From NCBI RefSeq assembly GCF_004571135.1, contig NZ_SPSB01000006.1:1-64000 (forward strand): a stretch of 64,000 bases of DNA. Reading direction: 5' to 3'. Shown piece after piece: positions 27,775 to 36,567 of this stretch (positions are counted from its first letter, which is position 1; the number at the start of each line of letters is the position of its first letter). Under the pieces are notes generated by a model, which saw only the letters and a program-made list of their open reading frames with translations, had not been told where the DNA came from and searched no databases. The position numbers and the translations under genes were made by a program. The DNA comes from Algoriphagus kandeliae (GTDB lineage Bacteria > Bacteroidota > Bacteroidia > Cytophagales > Cyclobacteriaceae).

Positions 27775-27804
27775 AAAGGATCTCAGCTGAGATCCTTTTT
27801 TATT
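27775..27804. terminator. Bidirectional terminator after the M28 gene
   Basis: AAAAGGATCTCAG and CTGAGATCCTTTT form a nearly perfect palindrome with a T-run after it. It also covers the stop region of the convergent gene at 27800. Confidence 0.88.
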
Positions 27805-28933
27805 TTCCCACTCTTATGGAATTGTAATTTTTTTCCTGGAACAATAATTCTTGTTCTTGCAATAACTTAAACAATTCAATCTTGGCCGAAACATCATTTG
27901 AGCATAAGCTTGAAATCAATGCTTCCCATATCCCGCGCTTTCGAGATTCCGAAAAATCATACCCATCTCTTAGATAATGTACAGAAGCATTGGGATAAAA
28001 CTCTCCAATAACATCAAAAGACTTAGGGTCTAAAAGCAAATTGTAAACGCCCCCTACCAAAATTATTTTGGAAGAAAATAATTTCCCACGATCATAATTG
28101 GTCCCGTTGAAGTATTCCAAAGACATTGTATTCGATCGTAAGTTTAAAGAGAGCAAGTCTAAAAAATGGCCAAATGGCCCTAAATCATAGATTCCAATAT
28201 CCAAATAATGCTCAAATGCCCTTGCTTCTAATCCGAGACTTATTTCATTTTGTGTTTCTGAAAAAGTAGTATTTATGAAATCTTTAATTTTTACTTCTAT
28301 TGTGCTATCTCGAATGGGCTTATCCATGAAAAAATAGGGTTCAGAAGATTGTGCTGAGAATCTTACAATTTGATCTGTTGAGTATTCTTCGATTATTGAA
28401 TCAAATCCTTCCAAAAGATCCCAAAAGCGTAGATTTTTTGGAATATCTAGAAGTAGTGGATTTAAACTAAGCGCCTTTTCAACTCTATCAGGAAATTCAT
28501 GAAGATAGTAGTGAATAAGGACCGCGCTACTTCCAAACCCTATTAAAATTACTGTATCATCCCCTAAAATTTCTTTGCGGACCAGTTCTATATCTTTGAT
28601 TATTTGACCTCGACTTAACCAGCGATATTTTTTATCAGAATCAATTCTGATATTTTCTTCAATAAATCGGTTTAAATCCGGGGAAGCATACCTTCCTTGG
28701 ATTTTAATAAGATTGAACTCAGTCAACTCCAAATCTAGCAAATCTCCTAATCCTAAATATTCATCAAATGGATCAGCATGAGTAATGATTGTTTTCTTTT
28801 TCGGGTCAAAAGGTTGTCGAATAGAGTAATCAATTTTGATTTTTTTGGAATAGGGGTCATCATGATCTAGGGGAACTTCTATCCAATTTGAATGACCAAA
28901 AGATAAAAGGAATATAAAACCAAAAAGACTCAT
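27800..28933 (-). CDS. Alpha/beta-hydrolase-like protein with no catalytic triad
   Basis: A 377-aa protein with a short hydrophobic start (MSLFGFIFLLSFGHSNW) that may be a signal peptide. IEVPLDHDDPYSKKIKIDYSIRQP matches the opening of tripeptidyl/prolyl aminopeptidases (S33), and LIGFGSSAVLIHYYLHEFPDRVEKALSLNP aligns with their nucleophile elbow. There the GxSxG serine is replaced by Gly (GFGSS). The expected acid and histidine positions near the C-terminus (VGGVYNLLLDP and RDGYDFSES) are also changed. It is therefore probably not a hydrolase and may bind a ligand or partner. It starts 2 bp after the DUF4221 gene, so the pair is translationally coupled. Confidence 0.6.
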   Translation of the reverse strand: MSLFGFIFLLSFGHSNWIEVPLDHDDPYSKKIKIDYSIRQPFDPKKKTIITHADPFDEYLGLGDLLDLELTEFNLIKIQGRYASPDLNRFIEENIRIDSDKKYRWLSRGQIIKDIELVRKEILGDDTVILIGFGSSAVLIHYYLHEFPDRVEKALSLNPLLLDIPKNLRFWDLLEGFDSIIEEYSTDQIVRFSAQSSEPYFFMDKPIRDSTIEVKIKDFINTTFSETQNEISLGLEARAFEHYLDIGIYDLGPFGHFLDLLSLNLRSNTMSLEYFNGTNYDRGKLFSSKIILVGGVYNLLLDPKSFDVIGEFYPNASVHYLRDGYDFSESRKRGIWEALISSLCSNDVSAKIELFKLLQEQELLFQEKNYNSIRVGK

Positions 28934-28935
28934 GA

Positions 28936-30054
28936 TTAATTGTCTTCAATCTTAAATACATCAAACATCAAAAAATCCTCATTTAACAAAGAGTCTCCCG
29001 GGTGAGCTTTATTGAGATAAAGTCCATTTTCATTGACAAACCAATTATTAATTTGATAAGTACGATCAGGAAGAGGGATAGTCTGAATTAACTCCAAATC
29101 TTTATTAAAGACTCTCAGAACCTGGCTTTTATCCAAATAGGTTTTGTAAGAATTAGCATCGCTTGGACCATCCCAAACAATACTGTAAATTAAGTTTCTC
29201 CAAGGGTCTGGGATTGGGGATAAATAATATGGGTTTTCAATGGCATGCTGATCATAAGCTTGAGGATCATTGGTTTGAGGAATACTGGGTACAAACTCCA
29301 CTTTAGAACTTGACGTGGTAGTCAATCTTTCATCATTCAATTGAAACCCATAAATCGTTGACTCATACTGATAATTGAAAATCAATTGATTGTCAAGCTT
29401 TCCATAAAAGCCCAAATACGTCATAAATCCTACCTGGCCCGAGACAGATTTAAAATACTCTGAATGGTAGATGGGTAGTACAATTACTTCATTAGTCTCC
29501 AAATTCAAAGATGTCATCAACGGTAACTTAGCTATTTCCAAAGGGCTTACTCCCATTTGATTCATGAAAAAGTAAACAGATTTATGATTGCTGTCATAGT
29601 ATAACTTGAAGTAAAAATTACAATGTGGAACCCCTAAATTCAAATTCCCATAAATCTGAAATAAATCCCAGGATTGCCTTTTACTCAAATCACTATTTAA
29701 AAGATGAAGTTTACCTAATTCATAGACGAAAATGGAATCTGAAGATTGAACAAAAATTGACTCAATTTTTCCAATCCCGCTTGGGCCCTCAAACTCTAAT
29801 TTTTTTGATACTATAACTTCACCTTGATTCAGATTAAAAAAATCCAAGCTATGCCGTTTGTCATTATATCCCATAAGGATAGAATTTCCCTTTTGAGAGA
29901 AGTTTGATTGAACAGGATAACTACTTAGTTGATTTGGTGATACTGGGATTTTTATCTCATTTATTGAAAAATGAATTGGGTTTTCTCTTTTATCCGGTTT
30001 TGTGCAGGAGAAATAAAGGGGAATTATAAATAAAAATAGAATTGCTTTTTTCAT
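28936..30054 (-). CDS. DUF4221 family lipoprotein (paralogue 3)
   Basis: A 372-aa predicted lipoprotein; I take the ATG at 30054 (MKKAILFLFIIPLYFSC), which gives a lipobox with Cys17. The block VSKKLEFEGPSGIGKIESIFVQSSDSIFVYE is typical of DUF4221 proteins, and the C-terminal NWFVNENGLYLNKAHPGDS matches the WFLTSEGLFINKPEQKS of the paralogue at 10803. The predicted structure is all-beta and likely a propeller. No enzymatic residues are evident. It is the first gene of a two-gene operon with the triad-less hydrolase-like protein, so the two may act together at the cell surface; that is inference. Confidence 0.75.
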   Translation of the reverse strand: MKKAILFLFIIPLYFSCTKPDKRENPIHFSINEIKIPVSPNQLSSYPVQSNFSQKGNSILMGYNDKRHSLDFFNLNQGEVIVSKKLEFEGPSGIGKIESIFVQSSDSIFVYELGKLHLLNSDLSKRQSWDLFQIYGNLNLGVPHCNFYFKLYYDSNHKSVYFFMNQMGVSPLEIAKLPLMTSLNLETNEVIVLPIYHSEYFKSVSGQVGFMTYLGFYGKLDNQLIFNYQYESTIYGFQLNDERLTTTSSSKVEFVPSIPQTNDPQAYDQHAIENPYYLSPIPDPWRNLIYSIVWDGPSDANSYKTYLDKSQVLRVFNKDLELIQTIPLPDRTYQINNWFVNENGLYLNKAHPGDSLLNEDFLMFDVFKIEDN

Positions 30055-30121
30055 AATTTGAAAAAAGAGCACCCAGGAATAACAACCAAAACACTATAGT
30101 TAATTTAACTTAAAGTCCTTT

Positions 30122-31471
30122 TTATTTCCTTCTGTTCTTTGTCTTCAGCTGATTCCGATTCTTTTTATTTCCGGATTTTCGAGCTTTGACTTTTTCTCCT
30201 TTTCCGATATTCCGTTTTGGGCGGGCTTTCTTTTCGTGGAATGCACCTTTGTAATCTGGGTTTTCCTTTTGCTTGAGCTTATCCAATTCACGTGCGTAGA
30301 TCTGCTTTTCAGCAAAAGGTGTTTCCGTTATTGTTACTGATTTTGGAATACTCACCTCAGGTACTTCCATCCGGATCAACTCCTCGATTTTCTCAAAATG
30401 CCAGGCCTCTGCCGGATTGATAAAAGTGATGGCCATCCCTTCATTTTCCGCTCTACCAGTTCGACCAATTCGGTGCACATAATCTTCATAAATCAAAGGA
30501 ACATCGAAGTTGATCACATGAGAAACCATCGTCACATCCAAGCCTCGTGAGGCTACATCAGTCGCCACCAAAATCCGTACATCGCCTGCTTTAAAATCCT
30601 CCATGGAATTGATTCGGGTGTTTTGTCCTTTGTTGGCATGAATGACTCGAATCTCGCCGACTTTTTTACGTTGAAGAAAATTGGACACCTCCTCTGCATT
30701 TTTTCGACTTCGTGTAAAAATGATGGCTCGGCTGACCTCTTCGCTCTCCAAGAGATGCTCCAATAAATTGATTTTGGTTCGGATGTTTGGAACAAAATAT
30801 TTGACCTGATCGATGGTTTCAGCTGTAGTCGCAGAGGGAGTGATTTCCACCCGCTCCGGAAACTCCAAGAATTCAGTCGAAAGCCGCTCTACCTTAGAAG
30901 AAAAGGTGGCAGAGAAAAGGAGGTTTTGCCTCTTCACCGGAATAACCTCTAAAATGGACCGAATTTGTGGCATGAAGCCCATGTCCAGCATTTTATCCGC
31001 TTCATCCAAGACCATGGTTTTAAGTTCTTTGGTTAGGATGACACCTTTCTTATACAAATCCATAAAGCGACCCGGTGTAGAAATAATCAGATCTACACCA
31101 GCTTCGATTTGCTCTATTTGGGTCTTCGGACCAATTCCACCATAAAGTGAGACTACTCGGATATCCGTGTATTTGCCCAGTTGACGACAGACTTCCTCAA
31201 TCTGCATGACCAATTCCCTGGTAGGGGCCAAGACCATTGCTCGGGGATGCATGCCTTGGGCGTATTTTACTTTCATCAAGATGGGAAGCACATAAGCTGC
31301 TGTTTTCCCAGTTCCTGTCTGTGCAATCCCCAACACATCATGTCCAGCCAAAGCCAAAGGGATCCCTTTTTCCTGAATTGGTGTTGGATGAGTATAGCCT
31401 GCTTCTTCGACAGCGTTTAGTAATTGCCTATTGAGTTTAAAAGCTTCAAAACCTTCTGCCTGATTGGCCAT
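30122..31471 (-). CDS. DEAD-box RNA helicase (RhlE-like)
   Basis: A 449-aa ATP-dependent RNA helicase with every core motif: PTPIQ (Q), AQTGTGKT (I), PTRELVMQ (Ia), GG, TPGR (Ib), DEAD (II), SAT (III), AIIFTRSR (IV), ATDVASRGLDV (V) and HRIGRTGR (VI). From about residue 405 the tail is very basic (KKARPKRNIGKGEKVKARKS and beyond), which in this group helps RNA binding. It probably works in ribosome assembly, RNA decay or cold adaptation; which one cannot be read from sequence. It diverges from the dihydroorotase gene, with 38 bp between the two starts. Confidence 0.94.
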   Translation of the reverse strand: MANQAEGFEAFKLNRQLLNAVEEAGYTHPTPIQEKGIPLALAGHDVLGIAQTGTGKTAAYVLPILMKVKYAQGMHPRAMVLAPTRELVMQIEEVCRQLGKYTDIRVVSLYGGIGPKTQIEQIEAGVDLIISTPGRFMDLYKKGVILTKELKTMVLDEADKMLDMGFMPQIRSILEVIPVKRQNLLFSATFSSKVERLSTEFLEFPERVEITPSATTAETIDQVKYFVPNIRTKINLLEHLLESEEVSRAIIFTRSRKNAEEVSNFLQRKKVGEIRVIHANKGQNTRINSMEDFKAGDVRILVATDVASRGLDVTMVSHVINFDVPLIYEDYVHRIGRTGRAENEGMAITFINPAEAWHFEKIEELIRMEVPEVSIPKSVTITETPFAEKQIYARELDKLKQKENPDYKGAFHEKKARPKRNIGKGEKVKARKSGNKKNRNQLKTKNRRK

Positions 31472-31509
31472 GATTGCTTAATTTAGCGGGAACATATAAC
31501 AGTAAAACG

Positions 31510-32850
31510 ATGAAAAGTATTCTGATCACCGGTGCAAATATAGTTAATGAAGGCCGGATCTTTCGGGGAGATGTCTTAGTGGCAAACGGCCGTATCGCTA
31601 AAATCGGAGAAAATCTCTCTGGGGAGTCTGCTGATAAGCGGATAGACGCTGAGGGAAAGTATCTTTTTCCCGGAATCATTGATGATCAGGTACATTTTAG
31701 AGAGCCAGGGCTAACTCATAAAGGCGATATCTACACGGAGTCCAAAGCTGCTGTAGCTGGTGGTGTGACTTCTTACATGGAAATGCCGAATACCGTTCCT
31801 CAGGCTGTGACCATTCCTTTGTTGGAAGAAAAATATGCTCGAGCAAAAGAAGTATCGCTCGCCAATTACTCCTTCTTCTTTGGAGGAACGAATGACAACC
31901 TCGAGGAAATCCTCAAGTTGGATTTAAGAAATGTTTGTGGTCTGAAGGTTTTCCAAGGTTCCTCCACTGGCAACATGGTGGTGGACAATATCGAATCTTT
32001 GGAAGGGATCTTTAAATATTACAAAGGCCTATTGGCTATCCACTCAGAAAATGATCACATCATCGCCGAGAATCTGGCTGAATACAAAGCCAAATACGGG
32101 GATGATATTCCGGTGAAATTCCACCCTAAAATCCGATCAGAAGAGGCTTGTTACAATGCTTCAAGTCGAGCAGTAGCCATGGCTAAGAAGTATGGAACCC
32201 GTCTCCATATTTTGCATATAAGTACTGCCAAGGAATTGGAATTATTTGATAACAGTATTCCTTTGGAGCAAAAGCACATTACCTCCGAGGCTTGTATCCA
32301 TCATTTGTGGTTTTCTGAGGAAGATTATGATACCAAAGGCACTTTGATCAAGTGGAACCCGGCAGTCAAAACTGCTCATGATCGGGATGAAATTTTTAAA
32401 GCTGTTTTGGATGATCGAATCGATGTGATTGCTACCGACCATGCTCCGCATACTTTGGAGGAAAAAGCACAGGTTTACACCAAAGCACCTTCAGGTGGAC
32501 CTTTAATCCAACATTCTTTGGTTGCGATGTTGGATTTCTATCATCAGGGAAAAATCAGCTTAGAGCGAATCGTTGATAAAATGGCACATAATGTAGCCAA
32601 GCTCTTCAGAATCGAAGAAAGAGGATTCATTCGTGAAGGATATCATGCTGATTTGGTTTTGGTGGATTTGAATGATCCATGGACCGTTTCTAAGGAAAAT
32701 ATCCTAGCAAAATGCGGTTGGTCTCCATTTGAAGGTCATACTTTCCAATCCAAAGTCACTCATACGATTGTGTCCGGACATTTGGCTTTTGAAAACGGAC
32801 AGTTTGATGAAAGTAAAAAAGGAGAGCGGATGACTTTTTCTGTAAATTAA
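31510..32850 (+). CDS. pyrC: Dihydroorotase
   Basis: A 446-aa amidohydrolase that closes carbamoyl-aspartate to dihydroorotate in pyrimidine synthesis. I start at ATG 31510 (MKSILITGANIVNEG). Metal-site segments are IDDQVHFREPG, GLKVFQGSSTG (carboxylated Lys), AIHSEND, LHILHIST and ATDHAPH. In the first, the usual HxH reads QxH, so one zinc ligand is replaced by Gln; the rest is intact. From memory this QVH form also occurs in other Bacteroidota enzymes, so it is unlikely to mean loss of function. A hydantoinase-type role is a weaker alternative. Not linked to other pyr genes. Confidence 0.88.
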   Translation: MKSILITGANIVNEGRIFRGDVLVANGRIAKIGENLSGESADKRIDAEGKYLFPGIIDDQVHFREPGLTHKGDIYTESKAAVAGGVTSYMEMPNTVPQAVTIPLLEEKYARAKEVSLANYSFFFGGTNDNLEEILKLDLRNVCGLKVFQGSSTGNMVVDNIESLEGIFKYYKGLLAIHSENDHIIAENLAEYKAKYGDDIPVKFHPKIRSEEACYNASSRAVAMAKKYGTRLHILHISTAKELELFDNSIPLEQKHITSEACIHHLWFSEEDYDTKGTLIKWNPAVKTAHDRDEIFKAVLDDRIDVIATDHAPHTLEEKAQVYTKAPSGGPLIQHSLVAMLDFYHQGKISLERIVDKMAHNVAKLFRIEERGFIREGYHADLVLVDLNDPWTVSKENILAKCGWSPFEGHTFQSKVTHTIVSGHLAFENGQFDESKKGERMTFSVN

Positions 32851-32863
32851 TTTGAAAAGGCTC

Positions 32864-32894
32864 TTGCGCAAAAAAGTACTTCTATCTACCTTTG
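32864..32894 (+). promoter_or_regulatory. Promoter of tRNA-His
   Basis: TTG at 32864-32866, a 20-bp spacer and TACCTTTG at 32887-32894 match the Bacteroidota consensus; transcription would start about 33 bp before the tRNA. Confidence 0.75.
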
Positions 32895-32933
32895 CAATCC
32901 AATTGAGGGAGATGTCCTCAAAAACTTATAAAT

Positions 32934-33008
32934 GGTGATTGTAGCTCAGCTGGTTAGAGCGCTGGTTTGTGGCACCAGAGGTCGCCGGTTCGAATCCGGT
33001 CTTTCACC
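32934..33008 (+). tRNA. tRNA-His (GTG)
   Basis: The cloverleaf reads GGTGATTG / CTTTCACC for the acceptor (with two U-U mismatches in the lower part), GCTC / GAGC for the D stem, CTGGT-TTGTGGC-ACCAG for the anticodon arm and GCCGG-TTCGAAT-CCGGT for the T arm. The loop gives anticodon GTG. The extra 5' G opposite a C discriminator is the tRNA-His identity element. CCA is not encoded. Confidence 0.95.
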
Positions 33009-33011
33009 CTT

Positions 33012-33038
33012 AAAACCCCTCATTCTGAGGGGTTTTTC
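33012..33038 (+). terminator. Terminator of tRNA-His
   Basis: AAAACCCCTCA and TGAGGGGTTTT pair across a short TTC loop, with a T-run. Confidence 0.88.
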
Positions 33039-33101
33039 CATTTTAAAGGAATCCTTTGGCATTAATATTGAGCCAGAAAATCGAAACTAAACCAACGTCA
33101 G

Positions 33102-33242
33102 ATGTTTACACTGTTTAAAAACTCCCCGAAATTCCCGGTGATCAAACCGGTGAATATTTCACTTGTAAGAAATTACATGACGAAGTTTGAAGAATCTCTT
33201 AAAAATTTCGAAGAAGTCCAAAAAGAGCTTTTTCACTCGTAA
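33102..33242 (+). CDS. Hypothetical small protein, 46 aa
   Basis: An ATG-to-TAA frame of 46 codons between tRNA-His and the glucan operon. It starts MFTLFKNSPKFPVIKPVNI, then has an amphipathic basic-acidic helix (YMTKFEESLKNFEEVQKELF). No signal peptide or membrane segment. A perfect terminator follows 15 bp after the stop, which argues that a separate transcript ends here. I see no strong promoter of its own: TAATATTG at 33063 is one base off the -7 consensus without a -33 partner. I do not recognise a family. It could also be non-coding RNA. Confidence 0.5.
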   Translation: MFTLFKNSPKFPVIKPVNISLVRNYMTKFEESLKNFEEVQKELFHS

Positions 33243-33257
33243 AAGATCAAGTTTTCT

Positions 33258-33289
33258 AAAGGTTATGGCGACATAACCTTTATTTTTTT
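33258..33289 (+). terminator. Terminator after the 46-aa ORF
   Basis: AAAGGTTAT and ATAACCTTT form a perfect 9-bp stem on a GGCGAC loop, followed by ATTTTTTT. Confidence 0.88.
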
Positions 33290-33292
33290 GCT

Positions 33293-33326
33293 TTTGATTT
33301 TTCTTTACATCCCAATGTTATATTTT
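33293..33326 (+). promoter_or_regulatory. Promoter of the alpha-glucan operon
   Basis: TTTG at 33293-33296, a 22-bp spacer, and TATATTTT at 33319-33326 (one mismatch to TAnnTTTG) lie 24 bp before the first ATG of the operon. Confidence 0.5.
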
Positions 33327-33349
33327 AACGGGATGCAACTTTTAGACCC

Positions 33350-35266
33350 ATGAGTTATATTCATTTTGACAAAACACAACTAGTCAATCTCAACTATTCC
33401 TTGGATCGGGAGATTATCCGAACCAATCGGTCTGGGACTTATACTAGTACCACAATTATAGGGTGTAATACCCGAAAATATCACGGGCTTTTAGTAGCTC
33501 CGCAACCTCAAATTGATTCTCAAAACCATGTTTTCTTGTCCACTGTCCATGAGACGGTGATTCAGCATGGAGCTAGCTTTAACTTGGGGATTAGCAAGTT
33601 TCCAGGAAATTATTTTCCTCGAGGGCATAAGTATTTGGAGGATTTCGACTCTGAGCCAATTCCAAAATTGACTTATCGAGTAGGAGGAGTCCTTTTACAA
33701 AAGGAATTGATCTTGGATACGAATCGGGATCGGGTAATGATTCGGTATACCTTGCTGGAAGCTCACTCTCCGACAAAGATTCGAATCCAACCTTTCTTGG
33801 CATTTCGAGGATACCACACCCTTTGTAAGGAAAATGACGATATCCAAAAGGATTTCGAAAAAGTACCCAATGGAGTAAAATTCCGGCTTTATCCGGTTTA
33901 TGATCCTTTGTATTTGCAGGTTTCGAAGAAAAATAAATTCAATTCCAATCCTAACTGGTATCATAATGTAGAATACATTCTGGAGAGGGAGAGGGGATAT
34001 GAATACCAAGAGGATCTTTATGTTCCAGGGTATTTTGAATTTGATATTGAAAAAGGGGAGTCGGTCATTTTCTCTGCTGGTTTGACTGAGGCGGATCCAA
34101 GTACCCGTCAGCGGGCTTTTGAAAAAGAAGTTGCTAGACGTATTCCACGAAGTAATTTTGAAAACTGCCTAATCAACTCTGCTACGCAATTTATTAGAAA
34201 TAGGGACGGAGAGACTCGGATTATTGCAGGCTATCCTTGGTTTGGCTGGTGGGGAAGAGATACCTTCATCGCCGCGCCAGGATTAACCTTGGCGAGAGGA
34301 GATAAAGAGACCTTTTTGGAAATCATGGATACCATGTCCAAAGACCTAAAAGGCCCACTTTTCCCGAATGTGGGAAGCGGGGATTTCACCAATATGAATT
34401 CCATTGACGCTCCACTTTGGTTCTTTTGGTCTCTTCAGCAATACATCTATTTCACAGGAGATACTAAGACTGTCAAAAACCGATACCTAGCTAAGCTCAA
34501 AGGAATTTTGGACGGGTATCAGCAGGGAACAGATTTCAATATTCACATGCTTTCCAATGGGTTGATCTATGGTGGATATGAGGGAGTAGCTTTGACTTGG
34601 ATGGATGCCGTAACCGTAGATGGACCTGTAACTCCAAGAACAGGCTGTCCTGTGGAAATTCAAGCCCTTTGGTACAATGCCTTGAAGTTTTATCATGAGT
34701 TGTCTGGAGAGGAGCATTATGGAAATCTTGCAGATAAAGTGAAAGATTCCTTTCTGGAGGAATTTTGGGATGAGAAAAAAGGCTATTTAGCTGATGTGGT
34801 AAATGGCTTGGAAAAAGATTGGGCAATACGGCCGAATATGGTCTTTGCCACCTCCTTGCCCTATACTATGTTGGATGAGAATCAGCGAGATAAAATTCTC
34901 GATCTGGTTCGATCCAATTTATTGACAAATCGAGGATTAAGAACCTTGGCTCCCGATGATCCGGCTTACAAGGGCTATTATTTCGGCGATCCGATCAGCC
35001 GAGACAATGCCTATCACAACGGTACGGTTTGGGTTTGGCCAATGGGACATTTCGTGGAGGCTTATATCAAACTCCATGGAAAATCAGCCAAGAACTTTAT
35101 CGGTCGAATTATCAAAAGCTTCGATGGAGTAATGACCCAATATGGGGTCGGAACGGTGGCAGAAATTTATGATGGAGATCCTCCTCACAGACCAAAGGGT
35201 TCTGTCTCTCAGGCTTGGTCTGTAGCAGAACTATTACGCATGATGGAATTAGTAAAACGGATATAA
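33350..35266 (+). CDS. Glycogen debranching enzyme (amylo-alpha-1,6-glucosidase type, GH133)
   Basis: A 638-aa cytoplasmic protein. Residues about 15-230 form the GDE_N beta-sandwich found in bacterial and archaeal debranching enzymes (TSTTIIGCNTRKYHGLLVAP). Residues about 270-635 are an (alpha/alpha)6 barrel with AGYPWFGWWGRDTFIAAPGL, WMDAVTVDGPVTPRTG and YHNGTVWVWPMGHF, where the acid and base of amylo-1,6-glucosidases lie. It should hydrolyse alpha-1,6 branch points. It is the first gene of a three-gene unit with a GT4 glycosyltransferase and a GH57 enzyme, 11 bp before the next start. Confidence 0.9.
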   Translation: MSYIHFDKTQLVNLNYSLDREIIRTNRSGTYTSTTIIGCNTRKYHGLLVAPQPQIDSQNHVFLSTVHETVIQHGASFNLGISKFPGNYFPRGHKYLEDFDSEPIPKLTYRVGGVLLQKELILDTNRDRVMIRYTLLEAHSPTKIRIQPFLAFRGYHTLCKENDDIQKDFEKVPNGVKFRLYPVYDPLYLQVSKKNKFNSNPNWYHNVEYILERERGYEYQEDLYVPGYFEFDIEKGESVIFSAGLTEADPSTRQRAFEKEVARRIPRSNFENCLINSATQFIRNRDGETRIIAGYPWFGWWGRDTFIAAPGLTLARGDKETFLEIMDTMSKDLKGPLFPNVGSGDFTNMNSIDAPLWFFWSLQQYIYFTGDTKTVKNRYLAKLKGILDGYQQGTDFNIHMLSNGLIYGGYEGVALTWMDAVTVDGPVTPRTGCPVEIQALWYNALKFYHELSGEEHYGNLADKVKDSFLEEFWDEKKGYLADVVNGLEKDWAIRPNMVFATSLPYTMLDENQRDKILDLVRSNLLTNRGLRTLAPDDPAYKGYYFGDPISRDNAYHNGTVWVWPMGHFVEAYIKLHGKSAKNFIGRIIKSFDGVMTQYGVGTVAEIYDGDPPHRPKGSVSQAWSVAELLRMMELVKRI

Positions 35267-35277
35267 AACTTTTTTCT

Positions 35278-36567
35278 ATGAGGGTATTAATGTTTGGGTG
35301 GGAATTCCCGCCACATATTTCCGGAGGATTAGGCACAGCCTGTTATGGTTTGGTCAAGGGGATGGTTCATCATGATCAGGAAGTGATTTTTGTTGTTCCC
35401 AAGCTTTGGGGTGATGAAGAGCCTTTGGCTGATTTTGTCAATGCAAGTGATGTCACCATAGATTATCGGGAGAAAAAGTTTAAAAGCATTTGGAAAAATC
35501 TGACCTATCTAGAAGTATCAAGCTTTTTGGTGCCTTACCTAGGTCCTGAAGAATATCAGAAATTTACGGATTATGCGATCCACGATCGGGCAGATGTGGA
35601 TGAGAGTATTTTTACCAACAAATACCAATTCAGTGGAAAGTACGGTAAAAATCTAATGGAAGAGGTAAGCCGCTATGCCCTCACCGCGGCTCAGATTGCA
35701 CGAGATCGAAAAGACTTTGACATCATCCATGCCCACGATTGGTTGTCATTTCCCGCGGGAATTGCGGCAAAAGAAATCAGTGGAAAGAAACTGGTAGCCC
35801 ATGTTCATGCAACGGAATATGACCGATCCGGTGAATCAGTTAACCCTCCTGTATTTGAGATTGAAAAAGCGGGAATGGAAGCTGCTGACCATGTGGTGGC
35901 AGTAAGTCAGTTAACCAAAAATATCATTGTTAACCGATACGGAATTCCTGCTGAAAAAGTAAGTGTGCTTCACAATGCAGTATTGGATGCGAGCATAATT
36001 AAATCAAAATATGAGAAGAAAGTACCTGAGAAAATCGTGACTTTCTTGGGTCGGATTACTTTCCAAAAAGGGCCAGAATATTTTGTGGAGGCAGCCAAAA
36101 AGGTAATGGACCGAGATGATAATGTTCGCTTTGTTATGGCTGGTTCGGGAGACCTCCTTAACCGGATGATTGATCGGGTAGCAGAGCTCCGAATGGGACA
36201 TAAATTCCATTTCACAGGTTTTTTGAAAGGAGATGATGTGGATCATATGTATGCCATTTCAGACGTCTATGTGATGCCGTCTGTCTCCGAACCATTTGGA
36301 ATTGCCCCGCTAGAGGCTGTTAGACATAATACTCCAACCATTATTTCGAAGCAATCCGGAGTAGCAGAAGTTCTTCAAAATGCCATCAAAATTGATTTTT
36401 GGGATGTAGACGCCATGGCGGATGCCATGTTTGCTTTGCTGCATTATCAAGGGATTTCCAAGATGTTCAAAGAGCTGGGCAGTGAAGAACTTAAAAATTT
36501 GAAATGGGAGCATGTAGCTGCCAAACTCGTCAAGATTTATGAAAAAACTTTAGCGCAACAACCATGA
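35278..36567 (+). CDS. GT4 glycosyltransferase (glycogen/starch synthase-like)
   Basis: A 429-aa protein read from ATG 35278 (MRVLMFGWEFPPHISGGLGTACYGL); the longer frame from 35215 overlaps the preceding gene. The N-terminus with the GGLG loop is like starch synthases, and the second Rossmann domain has the GT4 donor site (VTFLGRITFQKGPEYFVEAA ... PSVSEPFGIAPLEA), with the E-x7-E pair complete. It probably adds glucose from a nucleotide sugar to an alpha-glucan, but the acceptor cannot be read from sequence. Its stop overlaps the start of the GH57 gene by 4 bp, so the two are translationally coupled. Confidence 0.88.
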   Translation: MRVLMFGWEFPPHISGGLGTACYGLVKGMVHHDQEVIFVVPKLWGDEEPLADFVNASDVTIDYREKKFKSIWKNLTYLEVSSFLVPYLGPEEYQKFTDYAIHDRADVDESIFTNKYQFSGKYGKNLMEEVSRYALTAAQIARDRKDFDIIHAHDWLSFPAGIAAKEISGKKLVAHVHATEYDRSGESVNPPVFEIEKAGMEAADHVVAVSQLTKNIIVNRYGIPAEKVSVLHNAVLDASIIKSKYEKKVPEKIVTFLGRITFQKGPEYFVEAAKKVMDRDDNVRFVMAGSGDLLNRMIDRVAELRMGHKFHFTGFLKGDDVDHMYAISDVYVMPSVSEPFGIAPLEAVRHNTPTIISKQSGVAEVLQNAIKIDFWDVDAMADAMFALLHYQGISKMFKELGSEELKNLKWEHVAAKLVKIYEKTLAQQP

